Source of the DNA: Thermoflexales bacterium
GTDB lineage: Bacteria > Chloroflexota > Anaerolineae > J036 > Brachytrichaceae
Reading direction: 5' to 3'
DNA length: 60,890 nt
Assembly (NCBI GenBank): GCA_025057935.1
Contig: JANWUW010000055.1
Coordinates: 1 to 60,890 of the forward strand
The notes below the pieces were generated by a model. That model was not told where the DNA came from, did not search any database, and saw only the letters and a list, made by a program, of their open reading frames with translations. A program made the position numbers and the translations under genes. Positions 24,708-32,863 of this stretch are shown here, in pieces; position 1 is the stretch's first letter, and each line of letters starts with the position of its first letter.

Positions 24708-26147
24708 TTAGCTGCGCAGCACTGCGCGCACAGCGTCTTCGAACTTCTCAAGCGTCTCGTCCACATCAGCATCGCTGAGGGCGTAGCACAAGAACCACGG
24801 CTCTTGGTAGTCTGGGTCGACCATGATGCCGCTGTGGATGAGTGCCCAGTTGATGCGGTGTGAGAGGTCGTCGTTGGCATAGCGCAGCACTGAGCGGTAA
24901 TCGCGTGGCAGTGCAGCGTCGGCGTCGGTGCCCACGATCACTCCAAACATTGCAGGTACGCCGGCGATGACGTGGGGTATCCCGTGACGGTCGAGGATTC
25001 CGTGGATCCCTGCCATCAGTCGCATGCCGCGCTGGCTGATCGTCTCGAACACTGGCTCGCGCTCCATGACGCGCAGCGTTGCATCGCAAGCGACAACGGA
25101 GACCACATTGCCGCAGTACGTGCCGCCAACGCCGACTGCGCCTGGCTCAATGGTCATCATGAACTCGCGCTTGCCGGCAAGCGCGCCGACTGGGAAGCCA
25201 TTGCCCATTGCCTTGGCGTATGTGACAAGGTCAGCTTGCACGCCGAAGAACTGTTGAGCGCCGCCCGGGGCAATGCGGAAGCCGGTCTTCACTTCGTCCA
25301 AGATCATCACGATGCCGTGTTCGTCGCAGAGCTGGCGAATGAACGTAAGCCAGCCCTTCACGGGCATCAGCCCAGCCATGTTGCCCATCATCGGCTCAAC
25401 GATGATGGCGGCGATCTCGTGCCCGCGGTCGCGCACTGTGCGCTCCAGCATCTCGAAGTCGTTGTAGGGCAGGGTGATCACTTTGTCGCGCAGCACGCTT
25501 GGGATGCCGCTGCTGCTTGGCACTGGGATGGGGCTGCGTCGTGAGCCGAGCGCGCCAAGCGGAGCGCTGGCAGTGCTCCACATCACATGGTCGTGTGAGC
25601 CGTGGTAGCAGCCCTCGAACTTGACGATGCGCTCGCGACCAGTATGGGCGCGTGCCACGCGAATAGCATGCATTGTGGCTTCTGTGCCGCTGTTCACGAA
25701 GCGCACCATGTCCACGCCAGCCATGCGGCACAAGCGCTCGGCAGCTTGAACTTCATACACATTGGTCATGGCGAAGGTCACACCATCCTGGATAGCCCGT
25801 GCAACCGCTTGCACTACTTCTGGATAGGCATGACCCAAGATGATGGGTCCGAAGCCGAGGCGATAGTCAATGTAGCGCTTGCCGTCCACGTCCCAGATGT
25901 AAGCGCCTTCGCCACGTTGAACGACGAGCGTCTCGCGCTCGCCCCAGTAGCGGAAGTTCGAAGAGACGCCCCATGGGATTACCGCCTTTGCGCGTGCATA
26001 CCATAGGTCGCGTGGACGGTGCAGGTCTGTCGTGCTGGGCGCTGTGCCTGCTGAAGCGGTGACCGCTTCACACGCAGCAGGCGCACCCTGTGCATGCTTG
26101 GCTAAGTTTTCCATGGGCAATTCGTTGAATGGGGTTTCTTGGAACAT
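24708..26147 (-). CDS. Glutamate-1-semialdehyde aminomutase-like class III aminotransferase
   Basis: This 479-residue PLP enzyme has the class III features: N-S-G-T-E-A-T in the cofactor phosphate region, Y-H-G-S-H-D, I-I-V-E-P-M-M-G-N, D-E-V (Asp-Glu before K-T-G-F-R), and the Schiff-base Lys in T-Y-A-K-A-M-G-N-G. The closest named family is HemL, but length (HemL is about 430), an N-terminal extension of about 45 residues, and absence of other tetrapyrrole genes leave room for a GSA-like aminotransferase with another substrate. The start at 26147 has GGAGAG 8 bases upstream and a TATCCT hexamer at 26183-26178. A terminator follows. Confidence 0.8.
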   Translation of the reverse strand: MFQETPFNELPMENLAKHAQGAPAACEAVTASAGTAPSTTDLHRPRDLWYARAKAVIPWGVSSNFRYWGERETLVVQRGEGAYIWDVDGKRYIDYRLGFGPIILGHAYPEVVQAVARAIQDGVTFAMTNVYEVQAAERLCRMAGVDMVRFVNSGTEATMHAIRVARAHTGRERIVKFEGCYHGSHDHVMWSTASAPLGALGSRRSPIPVPSSSGIPSVLRDKVITLPYNDFEMLERTVRDRGHEIAAIIVEPMMGNMAGLMPVKGWLTFIRQLCDEHGIVMILDEVKTGFRIAPGGAQQFFGVQADLVTYAKAMGNGFPVGALAGKREFMMTIEPGAVGVGGTYCGNVVSVVACDATLRVMEREPVFETISQRGMRLMAGIHGILDRHGIPHVIAGVPAMFGVIVGTDADAALPRDYRSVLRYANDDLSHRINWALIHSGIMVDPDYQEPWFLCYALSDADVDETLEKFEDAVRAVLRS

Positions 26148-26177
26148 ACATTTCACTCTCCTCAAGAGCATCCAGAC

Positions 26178-26183
26178 AGGATA
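26178..26183 (-). promoter_or_regulatory. Candidate -10 box TATCCT for the aminotransferase gene
   Basis: TATCCT on the minus strand lies about 30 bases before ATG 26147 and just downstream of the terminator of the YtxH gene. Confidence 0.4.
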
Positions 26184-26191
26184 GGGTTTGG

Positions 26192-26233
26192 GCGCAAAAC
26201 AAAACGCGCCCTTCCCCGACGGAAGGGCGCGTT
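26192..26233 (-). terminator. Intrinsic terminator after the YtxH gene
   Basis: A perfect 13-bp stem AACGCGCCCTTCC/GGAAGGGCGCGTT with a 5-base loop (26203-26233) is followed on the minus strand by TTGTTTTG. It ends transcription about 140 bases after the YtxH stop. Confidence 0.8.
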
Positions 26234-26370
26234 GAACACGAACTCAAACGATGCGCTACGCGACGGAGTTGAGGGTCGCCTCGCAGCAACAGCTCAACCC
26301 ACCAGCACCCAGCGCGGCGTTTGCAAGCTGCAACCTTCCGCGGGTTTACGGTGAGTGAGGGTAGGGGACG

Positions 26371-26730
26371 CTAAGCTTCGCCCGAGGGGCCGCCTGCGCG
26401 CTCAATAGTGGCGCGGGCGCTATCGGCAGTGCGCTCGACTTGTGCGCGTGCTTCACGCACAATTTGCTCGGCGCGTTCGCGCGCTTCTTCGAGGATGCGC
26501 TCAGCGCGACGGCGAGCATCGGCGATGGTCGCTTCGGCGCGCTCGCGGGCGTCCTCCAGTGTATCCTGCGCGCGGTCGCGCAGGTCGAGCCCGGCGCGCT
26601 CGATCTGCCGCCGTGTCTCCTCGCCGCTTTGCGGAGCAAGCAAGAGCGCCGTGGCTGCGCCTACCAGGCCGCCAATCAGCACGCCTGCGAAGAACGCACC
26701 CAACTGAGCGCCTGTGTCCTGATTCGACAT
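26371..26730 (-). CDS. YtxH-domain general stress-type protein
   Basis: A 119-residue protein with one N-terminal glycine-rich helix, A-G-V-L-I-G-G-L-V-G-A-A-T-A-L-L-L-A-P-Q-S-G, the YtxH/GvpP signature. A long charged coiled-coil follows, with repeated R-E-R-A-E / D-A-R-R-R-A-E heptad-like units, ending at residue 119. The family is anchored to the membrane and linked to stress in Firmicutes; mechanism is unknown. It is followed by a terminator and preceded on the same strand by another small membrane protein, so the two may form a pair. Confidence 0.88.
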   Translation of the reverse strand: MSNQDTGAQLGAFFAGVLIGGLVGAATALLLAPQSGEETRRQIERAGLDLRDRAQDTLEDARERAEATIADARRRAERILEEARERAEQIVREARAQVERTADSARATIERAGGPSGEA

Positions 26731-26781
26731 GATTCACTCTCCTTTGATGTCCCCTTAATTCTACGCGATCCCACTGAAAAT

Positions 26782-27246
26782 TCAATGCCTGCGCTGCTTC
26801 TGAAGGCGGCGGCTCAGCGAGCGCGCGAACTGCTGAGCGCCAGCGGCCCAACCTGCGGCTTGGATGATAGGGCGAGCCACGTTGTCGCTCACGAAGGTCG
26901 CTGTGCCGCGCACGGTGCGCACTGCCTTGGTGGTGTCGCGCAGCAGAGGCACGAGCTCGCCGCGCAAGAAGCCGAGCAGCTCCTGGAGCCGGAACAGCAC
27001 CACCACTAGCAATACGCCGACGGCGAAGTTGATAAACAGCAGTGAGACTACCAGCAAAATGATCGCGATGTCGCGCAGGTTAGCCGTCCGCTCCGGGTCG
27101 CGCGTCAGCGCGAAGACGGCGCCTGCGAGTAAGGTGAGAAGCAGCGCAGTGGCAAGGAGGGCAACCCACGCTACTTTTCGGTCCACTGGGGCGCGCACAG
27201 CTTCGCCAGCAGCGTCGGCTTCGTGCAGCGCTGTCGGCTCGGTCAT
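26782..27246 (-). CDS. Small two-helix membrane protein of unknown function
   Basis: The 154-residue product has two adjacent membrane helices (about 27-46 and 57-83), the second followed by a soluble segment L-L-G-F-L-R-G-E-L-V-P-L-L-R-D-T-T-K-A resembling DUF948-type proteins that accompany YtxH. The start ATG 27246 follows a TATACT box by 12 bases; the longer frame upstream runs into the tRNA-Pro gene and is rejected. Likely partner of the YtxH protein. Confidence 0.75.
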   Translation of the reverse strand: MTEPTALHEADAAGEAVRAPVDRKVAWVALLATALLLTLLAGAVFALTRDPERTANLRDIAIILLVVSLLFINFAVGVLLVVVLFRLQELLGFLRGELVPLLRDTTKAVRTVRGTATFVSDNVARPIIQAAGWAAGAQQFARSLSRRLQKQRRH

Positions 27247-27258
27247 GACGACGCGCGC

Positions 27259-27264
27259 AGTATA
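27259..27264 (-). promoter_or_regulatory. Candidate extended -10 TGCTATACT, short-leader start
   Basis: TATACT with an upstream TGC on the minus strand lies 12 bases before ATG 27246, leaving a leader of about 5 bases. Confidence 0.55.
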
Positions 27265-27290
27265 GCAGGTTTCACCTCTTCGGGGTGTGC

Positions 27291-27296
27291 TAAAAT
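27291..27296 (+). promoter_or_regulatory. tRNA-Pro -10 box TAAAAT
   Basis: TAAAAT lies 11 bases before the tRNA-Pro 5' end, the same distance as at tRNA-Lys. Confidence 0.55.
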
Positions 27297-27307
27297 AGGG
27301 AGTGCGT

Positions 27308-27381
27308 CGAGGCGTGGCGCAGCCTGGTAGCGCACTTGCATGGGGTGCAAGGGGTCCCGAGTTCAAATCTCGGCGCCTCGA
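27308..27381 (+). tRNA. tRNA-Pro (anticodon GGG)
   Basis: A 74-base cloverleaf: acceptor CGAGGCG/CGCCTCG with the C1-G72 pair typical of tRNA-Pro, D arm GCGC/GCGC, anticodon stem CTTGC/GCAAG with loop A-T-G-G-G-G-T, T arm CCGAG/CTCGG with TTCAAAT. CCA is not encoded; a T5 run follows immediately. Confidence 0.97.
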
Positions 27382-27401
27382 CTTTTTGTTCCCTCTCTGC
27401 C

Positions 27402-27439
27402 GCTAACCCTCTTTAACTCTTCTTAAACTTCGCTTTACA
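27402..27439 (+). promoter_or_regulatory. Pho-box-like direct-repeat array upstream of pstS
   Basis: Four hexamers GCTAAC, TTTAAC, TTAAAC and TTTACA start at 27402, 27412, 27423 and 27434, spaced 10-11 bp, one helical turn. The last ends 9 bases before a TATGCT hexamer (27449-27454). This geometry matches PhoB/PhoP-type activator arrays that replace the -35 element. The regulator itself is not in the window. Confidence 0.6.
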
Positions 27440-27523
27440 TTGCCTGAATATGCTCCTGCCACGATTGCAATGCAGCCGCAGCGTGCGGCAACCAAGCATT
27501 GTGTTGCAAGGAGTGAAAGACGT

Positions 27524-28489
27524 ATGACCAAGTTCTCACCCAAACCTCTTATCGCTGCCACGGCGATGGCGGTTTTGACGAGCGCCACGTTGGTGGGCGC
27601 AGCGCATGCCCAGAAGCTTCCACCTGTGAATCCGGCTGCGCTGAGCGGCAACATCAAGACGGGTGGCAGTTCCACTGTTTACCCGTTGAGCGTGCGAATA
27701 GTTGAGTTGTTCAAGCGCGATGGTTTCCCTGGCGAGATCACAGTGGATAACATCGGCTCTGGTGCTGGCATTACTCGCTTCTGCCGTGGCGAATACGACG
27801 TGGCAAACTCCAGCCGTGCTATGACGCAGGCGGAGATCAATACTTGCCGCGCCAATGGCATTGAGCCGATCCAGTTCAAGGTCGGCATTGATGCGTTGAC
27901 AATCGTGGTCAACCCGAAGAACACGTGGGTGCGCAACTTGAACCGCCAGCAGCTCGCGCTCATCTTCTCGGGGCAGGCGAAGACGTGGAAGGACGTGAAC
28001 CGCAGCTGGCCAGACACGCCGATTAAACTCTACAGCCCTGGCACGGACAGCGGCACGTACGACTACTTCGTGGAAGAAGTGTTCCGCGGTATCCCCGCCG
28101 CTCAACGCCGTGCGATCATCCCGCGCGTGCCTGGCGTGCAGCTCAGCGAGGACGACAACGTGCTGGTGGCAGGCGTCGCCAGCGATCCTGGCGCGATCGG
28201 TTACTTCGGGTTTGCCTACTACGAGGAGAACCGCAGCAAGCTGAAGGCTGTGAACTATGAGGGTGTTGCGCCGAACGCCGCGACCGTGGCTGCGGGTCGT
28301 TACAAGTTCGCACGCCCTCTGTTCATCATTAGCTCGGCGCGAATTCTCAAGGATAAGCCGCAGGTTGCTGGCTTTGTGAATTACTACCTCGCTAACGTGG
28401 ACAAGGTTATTCGCGCCGTCGGCTACTTCCCTGAGCCAGCTGCAGAACTTGCGAAGACACGCCAGCAATTTCTAGACGCACTGAAGTGA
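27524..28489 (+). CDS. pstS: Phosphate ABC transporter substrate-binding protein PstS
   Basis: The 321-residue secreted protein captures inorganic phosphate for the Pst transporter. It has a Sec signal peptide ending A-H-A-Q around residue 30 and the phosphate-binding loops G-S-S-T-V, G-S-G-A-G-I and S-G-T-Y-D-Y-F. ATG 27524 is chosen because AAGGAG lies 10 bases upstream and the signal peptide begins there; the earlier in-frame codon at 27440 falls in the promoter. First gene of the pst operon; a hairpin follows it. Confidence 0.96.
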   Translation: MTKFSPKPLIAATAMAVLTSATLVGAAHAQKLPPVNPAALSGNIKTGGSSTVYPLSVRIVELFKRDGFPGEITVDNIGSGAGITRFCRGEYDVANSSRAMTQAEINTCRANGIEPIQFKVGIDALTIVVNPKNTWVRNLNRQQLALIFSGQAKTWKDVNRSWPDTPIKLYSPGTDSGTYDYFVEEVFRGIPAAQRRAIIPRVPGVQLSEDDNVLVAGVASDPGAIGYFGFAYYEENRSKLKAVNYEGVAPNAATVAAGRYKFARPLFIISSARILKDKPQVAGFVNYYLANVDKVIRAVGYFPEPAAELAKTRQQFLDALK

Positions 28490-28519
28490 AATTCAGTGCA
28501 CGAGGGTGCGGAGAAGTGC

Positions 28520-28556
28520 GCGAGGCAGAGATGCTTGAGCTGCATCTCTGCCTCGC
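28520..28556. repeat. 15-bp hairpin between pstS and pstC
   Basis: A perfect 15-bp inverted repeat (28520-28534 and 28542-28556) with a 7-base loop lies 30 bases after the pstS stop. There is no T-tract, so it probably protects the pstS 3' end or attenuates readthrough, giving more PstS than membrane components. Confidence 0.75.
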
Positions 28557-28602
28557 ACTGCCGATAGCCCACTACGGTTTGCGGTAAGCTCCTGAGCTGA
28601 GT

Positions 28603-29556
28603 ATGGCAGAGTTGAGTGTTGCCGAGTTGCAGACGAAAGCGCCAAGCCGAGCTCGGCGGCTAAGCTTGAGGCGGCGAGCTAGGCCTGGCGAGGCAGTCAT
28701 CCGCACGATCCTGCTGGGCAGCGGCGTGCTGTCCATCTTCACGACGGTGGGCATCATCGTGGTTCTCGTGAGTGACGCCTTGGGATTTTTCCTTCATCCT
28801 GGCGTCACCCTCGTCAAGTTTTTCACCGACACAGTTTGGGCGCCAGAATTCGGGCGCTATGGAATTCTGCCGCTTGCAACGGCGACCCTCATCACCAGCC
28901 TGATCGCCCTCATCATCGCTGTGCCGCTCGGGCTATCGGCGGCGATCTTTCTGAGCGAGTATGCCTCGCCGCGCGCACGGGGGTACCTTAAGCCCATTCT
29001 GGAGTTGCTTGCAGCGATCCCCACCGTTGTTTACGGCTACTTCGCTGTCACTTTCATGACGCCCTTGCTGCGCAGCATCTTCGGCGCTGATGTTGTGGAT
29101 TTCTACAACATGGCTTCAGCGGGCATCGTGATGGGGTTCATGATCATCCCGCTGGTGGCTTCCGTGAGCGAAGACGCGCTTGCCTCTGTGCCGCGTGCGT
29201 TGAGAGAGGCGGCGCTTGGCTTAGGGGCTACGCCGCTGGAGACCAGCTTGCGCGTGGTTGTGCCAGCAGCAACTTCGGGCATCGCTGCCTCCATCATCCT
29301 TGCAATCTCCCGCGCATTTGGCGAGACGATGATCGTGCTGCTGGCGGCTGGCGCCGGCCCAAACTTCACCTTAAATCCCTTCAAGGCGGCTGAGACCATC
29401 ACAGGGCACATCGCGCGCATCAGCACGGGCGACATCAGCCACGAGGGCATGGACTTCTACAGCCTTTTCGCGCTCGGGCTGGTGCTGTTCATCATGACCT
29501 TAACCCTGAACTTGATCAGTCGCTGGTTTGTGAAGCGTTTCCGCGAGGTGTACTGA
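28603..29556 (+). CDS. pstC: Phosphate ABC transporter permease PstC
   Basis: A 317-residue permease with six helices and the EAA loop R-E-A-A-L-G-L-G-A-T near residue 203. The motif E-Y-A-S-P-R-A-R-G and I-P-T-V-V-Y-G-Y-F-A are typical of PstC. It follows the pstS hairpin and precedes pstA by 3 bases. Confidence 0.95.
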   Translation: MAELSVAELQTKAPSRARRLSLRRRARPGEAVIRTILLGSGVLSIFTTVGIIVVLVSDALGFFLHPGVTLVKFFTDTVWAPEFGRYGILPLATATLITSLIALIIAVPLGLSAAIFLSEYASPRARGYLKPILELLAAIPTVVYGYFAVTFMTPLLRSIFGADVVDFYNMASAGIVMGFMIIPLVASVSEDALASVPRALREAALGLGATPLETSLRVVVPAATSGIAASIILAISRAFGETMIVLLAAGAGPNFTLNPFKAAETITGHIARISTGDISHEGMDFYSLFALGLVLFIMTLTLNLISRWFVKRFREVY

Positions 29557-29559
29557 GCA

Positions 29560-31002
29560 GTGGCGAGAAGCATCACAGAACCGACGCCGCAAGATTTTTC
29601 CGCCGTGGAGCTGCGCGGCGACGCCAGTGTGCGCCGCCGTCAGGTGATAGCGCGAACGGGGCGGGGCGTTTTGTTCTTCTCCCTTGTTCTCGGTCTTGTG
29701 GCTTTGCTCACTCTCTTCCTCAACGTTTTCGACAAGCTCGGCGGCTATGCCGTCTATGCTTTCAAGATTGACCCGTTGACCATTACTCCTTCGCGCCCGC
29801 TCGAAGAGCTCTCGCGCGAAGAACTCCTAGCGCTGATTGAGAAGCACGTGCCGGAAGACGCCAAGGCGCTCATCCCCGAAGAGTATGGCGCGCCTTTGGA
29901 AGAGCTTTCCAACGAAGACCTCGTCAACATTCTTTACAACGACACACCATCGCCCGAGACGCTGACCGCGAAGCCGCTGGAAGCGCTGACCCGCGAAGAG
30001 CTGATCGAGGTGTTGCAGCGCAACGTCACGGGAACGCGCTTCGAGCAGTTGCAGGCTGAGCGCCCTCTTGAGCAACGCACGCGTGAGGAGCTCATTGAGC
30101 TCGTTGAGGTGGAGGTGTTGCAGCGTTCAGTGGTATGGCAGTGGACGCTGTTCGAGTCCATTTTCAACCGCGATGCTATCCTGGCAGAGATCGCATCGCG
30201 TTACCCGGGCAGCGACTACGAGTTCAAGTGGTGGCTGACGCCTCGCTTCATCGCCTCGGATCAGACAACGCGCCCTGAGACGACAGGGCTTCGTCCGGCG
30301 CTGCTCGGGTCGCTACTTGTGGTGATCCTCAGCATCCTCTTTGCAGTTCCGATTGGCGTCGCGGCGGGCATCTACCTCGAGGAGTTTGCGGGCAAGAGCC
30401 GCTTAGGCGCAATCATTCAGACAAACATTTACAACTTGGCAGGCGTTCCTTCCATCATCTATGGCATGCTTGGGCTGGCTGTGTTCGCGCGCGCGTTGCG
30501 CGACTTCACAACAGGCGCAGCGTTTGGCGTGCCGAATCCGCCACCCAACGGACGCACCATCATCACCGCTTCCTTGACGATGGCGCTCCTCATCTTGCCG
30601 CTGATCATCGTCAACACCCAAGAGGCGATTCGCGCCGTGCCTCAAGCGTTGCGCGATGCTGCGCTTGCTGTTGGCGCAACTAAGTGGGAGACGGTGTGGC
30701 ACCACGTGCTCCCCGTTGCAGCGCCGGGCATTCTCACGGGCACGATCCTTGCCACGGCGCGCGCGCTAGGCGAGACGGCACCGTTGATCGTCGTCGGCGC
30801 CGCGGCGTACGTCACCATGGACCCGCAGGGCATATTCTCAAGCTACACTGTGCTCCCCATCCAGATCTACACCTGGACGAAGTTGCCAGAGCAAATTTTC
30901 ACGCGGGTGGCTTCGGCGGCAGTGGTGGTGTTGCTGGTCACTGTGCTCGCAATTAACCTCACGGCGATCATCCTGCGCAACCGCCTGCGGAAACAGATTT
31001 GA
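29560..31002 (+). CDS. pstA: Phosphate ABC transporter permease PstA with a large extracytoplasmic repeat insert
   Basis: The 480-residue protein is much longer than typical PstA (about 280-300). Helix 1 spans residues 37-57; the normal permease core resumes near residue 246, with I-P-S-I-I-Y-G-M-L-G-type sequence and the EAA loop R-D-A-A-L-A-V-G-A-T. Between them (about 60-245) lies a charged insert with four similar units beginning at 80, 112, 139 and 169, pattern P-L-E-x-x-(S/T)-x-E-(E/D)-L-(I/L/V)-x-x-(L/I). By topology the insert is outside the membrane, where it could contact PstS or the envelope. Starts with GTG 3 bases after the pstC stop. Confidence 0.92.
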   Translation: MARSITEPTPQDFSAVELRGDASVRRRQVIARTGRGVLFFSLVLGLVALLTLFLNVFDKLGGYAVYAFKIDPLTITPSRPLEELSREELLALIEKHVPEDAKALIPEEYGAPLEELSNEDLVNILYNDTPSPETLTAKPLEALTREELIEVLQRNVTGTRFEQLQAERPLEQRTREELIELVEVEVLQRSVVWQWTLFESIFNRDAILAEIASRYPGSDYEFKWWLTPRFIASDQTTRPETTGLRPALLGSLLVVILSILFAVPIGVAAGIYLEEFAGKSRLGAIIQTNIYNLAGVPSIIYGMLGLAVFARALRDFTTGAAFGVPNPPPNGRTIITASLTMALLILPLIIVNTQEAIRAVPQALRDAALAVGATKWETVWHHVLPVAAPGILTGTILATARALGETAPLIVVGAAAYVTMDPQGIFSSYTVLPIQIYTWTKLPEQIFTRVASAAVVVLLVTVLAINLTAIILRNRLRKQI

Positions 31003-31008
31003 GGCTAT

Positions 31009-31845
31009 ATGGCTGAAGTTCGCTTCTCGGTTCCGAAGCAGTCGTCGGCAGGTGGCGCTGACAACGCGGTGCCGTCAGTAAAAATGCTGCTGGAGGACGT
31101 CTCGGTTTTCTATGGAACGTTCCGCGCGCTTGCTGGCGTGAACATGCCAGTTTATGAGCATCACATCACGGCGATCATCGGCCCGTCGGGATGCGGTAAG
31201 AGCACGCTGATCCGCACGCTCAACCGCATGAATGATACTGTAGATGGCGCTCGTGTGGAGGGTCGAGTGCTCCTAGATGGCGAGGACATCTACGCTCCCG
31301 ACGTGGACCCTGCCATTGTGCGCCGACGTGTGGGCATGGTGTTTCAAAAGCCCAACCCGTTTCCGAAGTCAATTTTCGAGAACGTAGCTTTCGGCATTTG
31401 GCTCTACAACAAGCGCATTTCGCGCTCGGAGCTCAGTGATCGGGTTGAGATAGCGCTCAAACGCGCTGCGCTGTGGGATGAGGTGAAGGACAAGCTGAAG
31501 CAGCTCGGCACCTCACTCTCTGGCGGTCAGCAGCAGCGCCTGTGCATTGCGCGCGCCATTGCCGTTGAGCCAGAAGTGCTGCTGATGGACGAGCCCGCCT
31601 CCGCGCTTGACCCCATCTCGACAATGAAGATCGAAGAGCTGATGCTCGATCTGAAGCGCGATTACACCATCGTGATCGTCACGCACAACATGCAGCAAGC
31701 TGCGCGCGTGAGTGACTACACCGCCATGATGATGATGCGCCCCGACCGTGCTGGCGAGTTGATTGAATTTGACCGCACCGAGATCATCTTCACCAACCCC
31801 AAGGACAAGCGCACGGCGGACTATGTGAGCGGGCGCTTCGGCTAA
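31009..31845 (+). CDS. pstB: Phosphate ABC transporter ATP-binding protein PstB
   Basis: The 278-residue ATPase energises phosphate import. Walker [10 protein letters not shown] is at about residue 61, the ABC signature L-S-G-G-Q-Q-Q-R and Walker [13 protein letters not shown] are intact, and the PstB-specific Q-L-x-T-S-L-S-G-G context is present. It begins 6 bases after pstA. No phoU follows; the next gene has its own promoter. Confidence 0.97.
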   Translation: MAEVRFSVPKQSSAGGADNAVPSVKMLLEDVSVFYGTFRALAGVNMPVYEHHITAIIGPSGCGKSTLIRTLNRMNDTVDGARVEGRVLLDGEDIYAPDVDPAIVRRRVGMVFQKPNPFPKSIFENVAFGIWLYNKRISRSELSDRVEIALKRAALWDEVKDKLKQLGTSLSGGQQQRLCIARAIAVEPEVLLMDEPASALDPISTMKIEELMLDLKRDYTIVIVTHNMQQAARVSDYTAMMMMRPDRAGELIEFDRTEIIFTNPKDKRTADYVSGRFG

Positions 31846-31857
31846 TCTTCGACGAGG

Positions 31858-31885
31858 TTTAACGCCTAGATAACAAGGTCTTAAA
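31858..31885 (+). promoter_or_regulatory. Second Pho-box-like array, upstream of the FAS1 gene
   Basis: Hexamers TTTAAC, GATAAC and CTTAAA begin at 31858, 31869 and 31880, exactly 11 bp apart with 5-bp spacers. An extended -10 TGCTAGCCT (TAGCCT 31896-31901) follows 10 bases later, the same geometry as at pstS, suggesting shared control of the FAS1 gene. Confidence 0.5.
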
Positions 31886-31940
31886 GCTGAGCTGCTAGCC
31901 TCACAAGCGTTTGAGCAACCTTTTTCAGAGGAAGCACGCC

Positions 31941-32780
31941 ATGAAACCAACTGTTCGCAAGCCTCTTATCTACCTCGTTCTCGCAAGCGCAGTGAGTGCG
32001 AGCGTCGTGTTCAGCGCGCCCACAGCGTCGGCGCAAGGCATCGGCTACATCCGGGGCGTGGCTTTCGAGGATCGCAACGGCAACGGCAAGCGCGATGCAG
32101 GCGAGCCGGCGCTGAGCGTGGCGCGCTTTAAGATCACGAACGGCGGCAACTTTTGGCGCTGCGGCGCAGTGTTCGGCGAGACGCCGTTCCAGGTGCCTGT
32201 GCGCGCGGGCACGTACTTCGTGATGCCGGTGGCTGGCCCGGGACAGTACGCCACAGTTCCTGTCATTAGGGTCAGCGTCGAAGTTGGCAAGTCCACGCAA
32301 GCAGATCTGCCCTTTGGGTCGAACCCGCTAGCTGCTGCCGATCAGTGCGGTGAGTTCCAGCCGAAGCGCACGGCGCGCGTGCCGCTGGGCATCATTGAGA
32401 CAGCCATTGGTGCTGGCTTCGCCACGCTGCCCAGCTTGATCGACCAAGCGGGCTTGTTTGACACGCTGAGCGGTTCCGGCCCCTTCACGGTATTTGCGCC
32501 CACTGACTTGGCTTTTGCGCAGTTCACCGAAGAGGAGCTTGAGGCGCTGCGCGCGGATAGGGCGCGCCTGCGCTCAATCTTGACCTTCCATGTAGTGCCT
32601 GGTGCGCTCAAGGCAGAGGATGTGCTAGCGCGTGGCACGCTGACCACCGTGAACGGCGCGACGTTGCGGGTGCGTGTGGAGGGCGGCGACGTCTTCGTGG
32701 GTGACGCGCGCGTGCTTAAGACTGACATCACGGCAGCGAATGGCGTGATCCACGTCATTGACACCGTGCTCGTGCCTTAA
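31941..32780 (+). CDS. Secreted protein with SdrD-like B domain and FAS1 (fasciclin) domain
   Basis: The 279-residue protein has a Sec signal peptide cleaved near A-S-A-Q (residue 33). An N-terminal prealbumin-like SdrD B segment, G-Y-I-R-G-V-A-F-E-D-R-N-G-N-G-K-R-D, is followed from about residue 150 by a complete FAS1 domain with F-T-V-F-A-P-T-D-L-A-F, L-T-F-H-V-V-P-G and V-I-H-V-I-D-T-V-L-V-P. FAS1 domains mediate adhesion. ATG 31941 is preceded by GAGGAA. Directly downstream of pstB and behind a Pho-box-like array, it may be phosphate-regulated. A terminator follows. Confidence 0.9.
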   Translation: MKPTVRKPLIYLVLASAVSASVVFSAPTASAQGIGYIRGVAFEDRNGNGKRDAGEPALSVARFKITNGGNFWRCGAVFGETPFQVPVRAGTYFVMPVAGPGQYATVPVIRVSVEVGKSTQADLPFGSNPLAAADQCGEFQPKRTARVPLGIIETAIGAGFATLPSLIDQAGLFDTLSGSGPFTVFAPTDLAFAQFTEEELEALRADRARLRSILTFHVVPGALKAEDVLARGTLTTVNGATLRVRVEGGDVFVGDARVLKTDITAANGVIHVIDTVLVP

Positions 32781-32798
32781 AAGCCTGAGGCAAAACAT

Positions 32799-32830
32799 GC
32801 GCCGAGGTCGCCCCTCGGCGCTTTTTGTTT
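32799..32830 (+). terminator. Intrinsic terminator after the FAS1 gene
   Basis: A 9-bp stem GCGCCGAGG/CCTCGGCGC with a 5-base loop is followed by TTTTTGTTT. A candidate -10 (TACACT, 32833-32838) for the next gene begins directly after it. Confidence 0.85.
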
Positions 32831-32863
32831 TGTACACTTTCCACATGGCGAAAGCTGAGCATC

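Noticed and set aside
24708..26147. Firm hemL call with heme pathway context
   Set aside because: No other tetrapyrrole gene is near, and the long N-terminus differs from classic HemL, so I kept a general aminomutase-like call.
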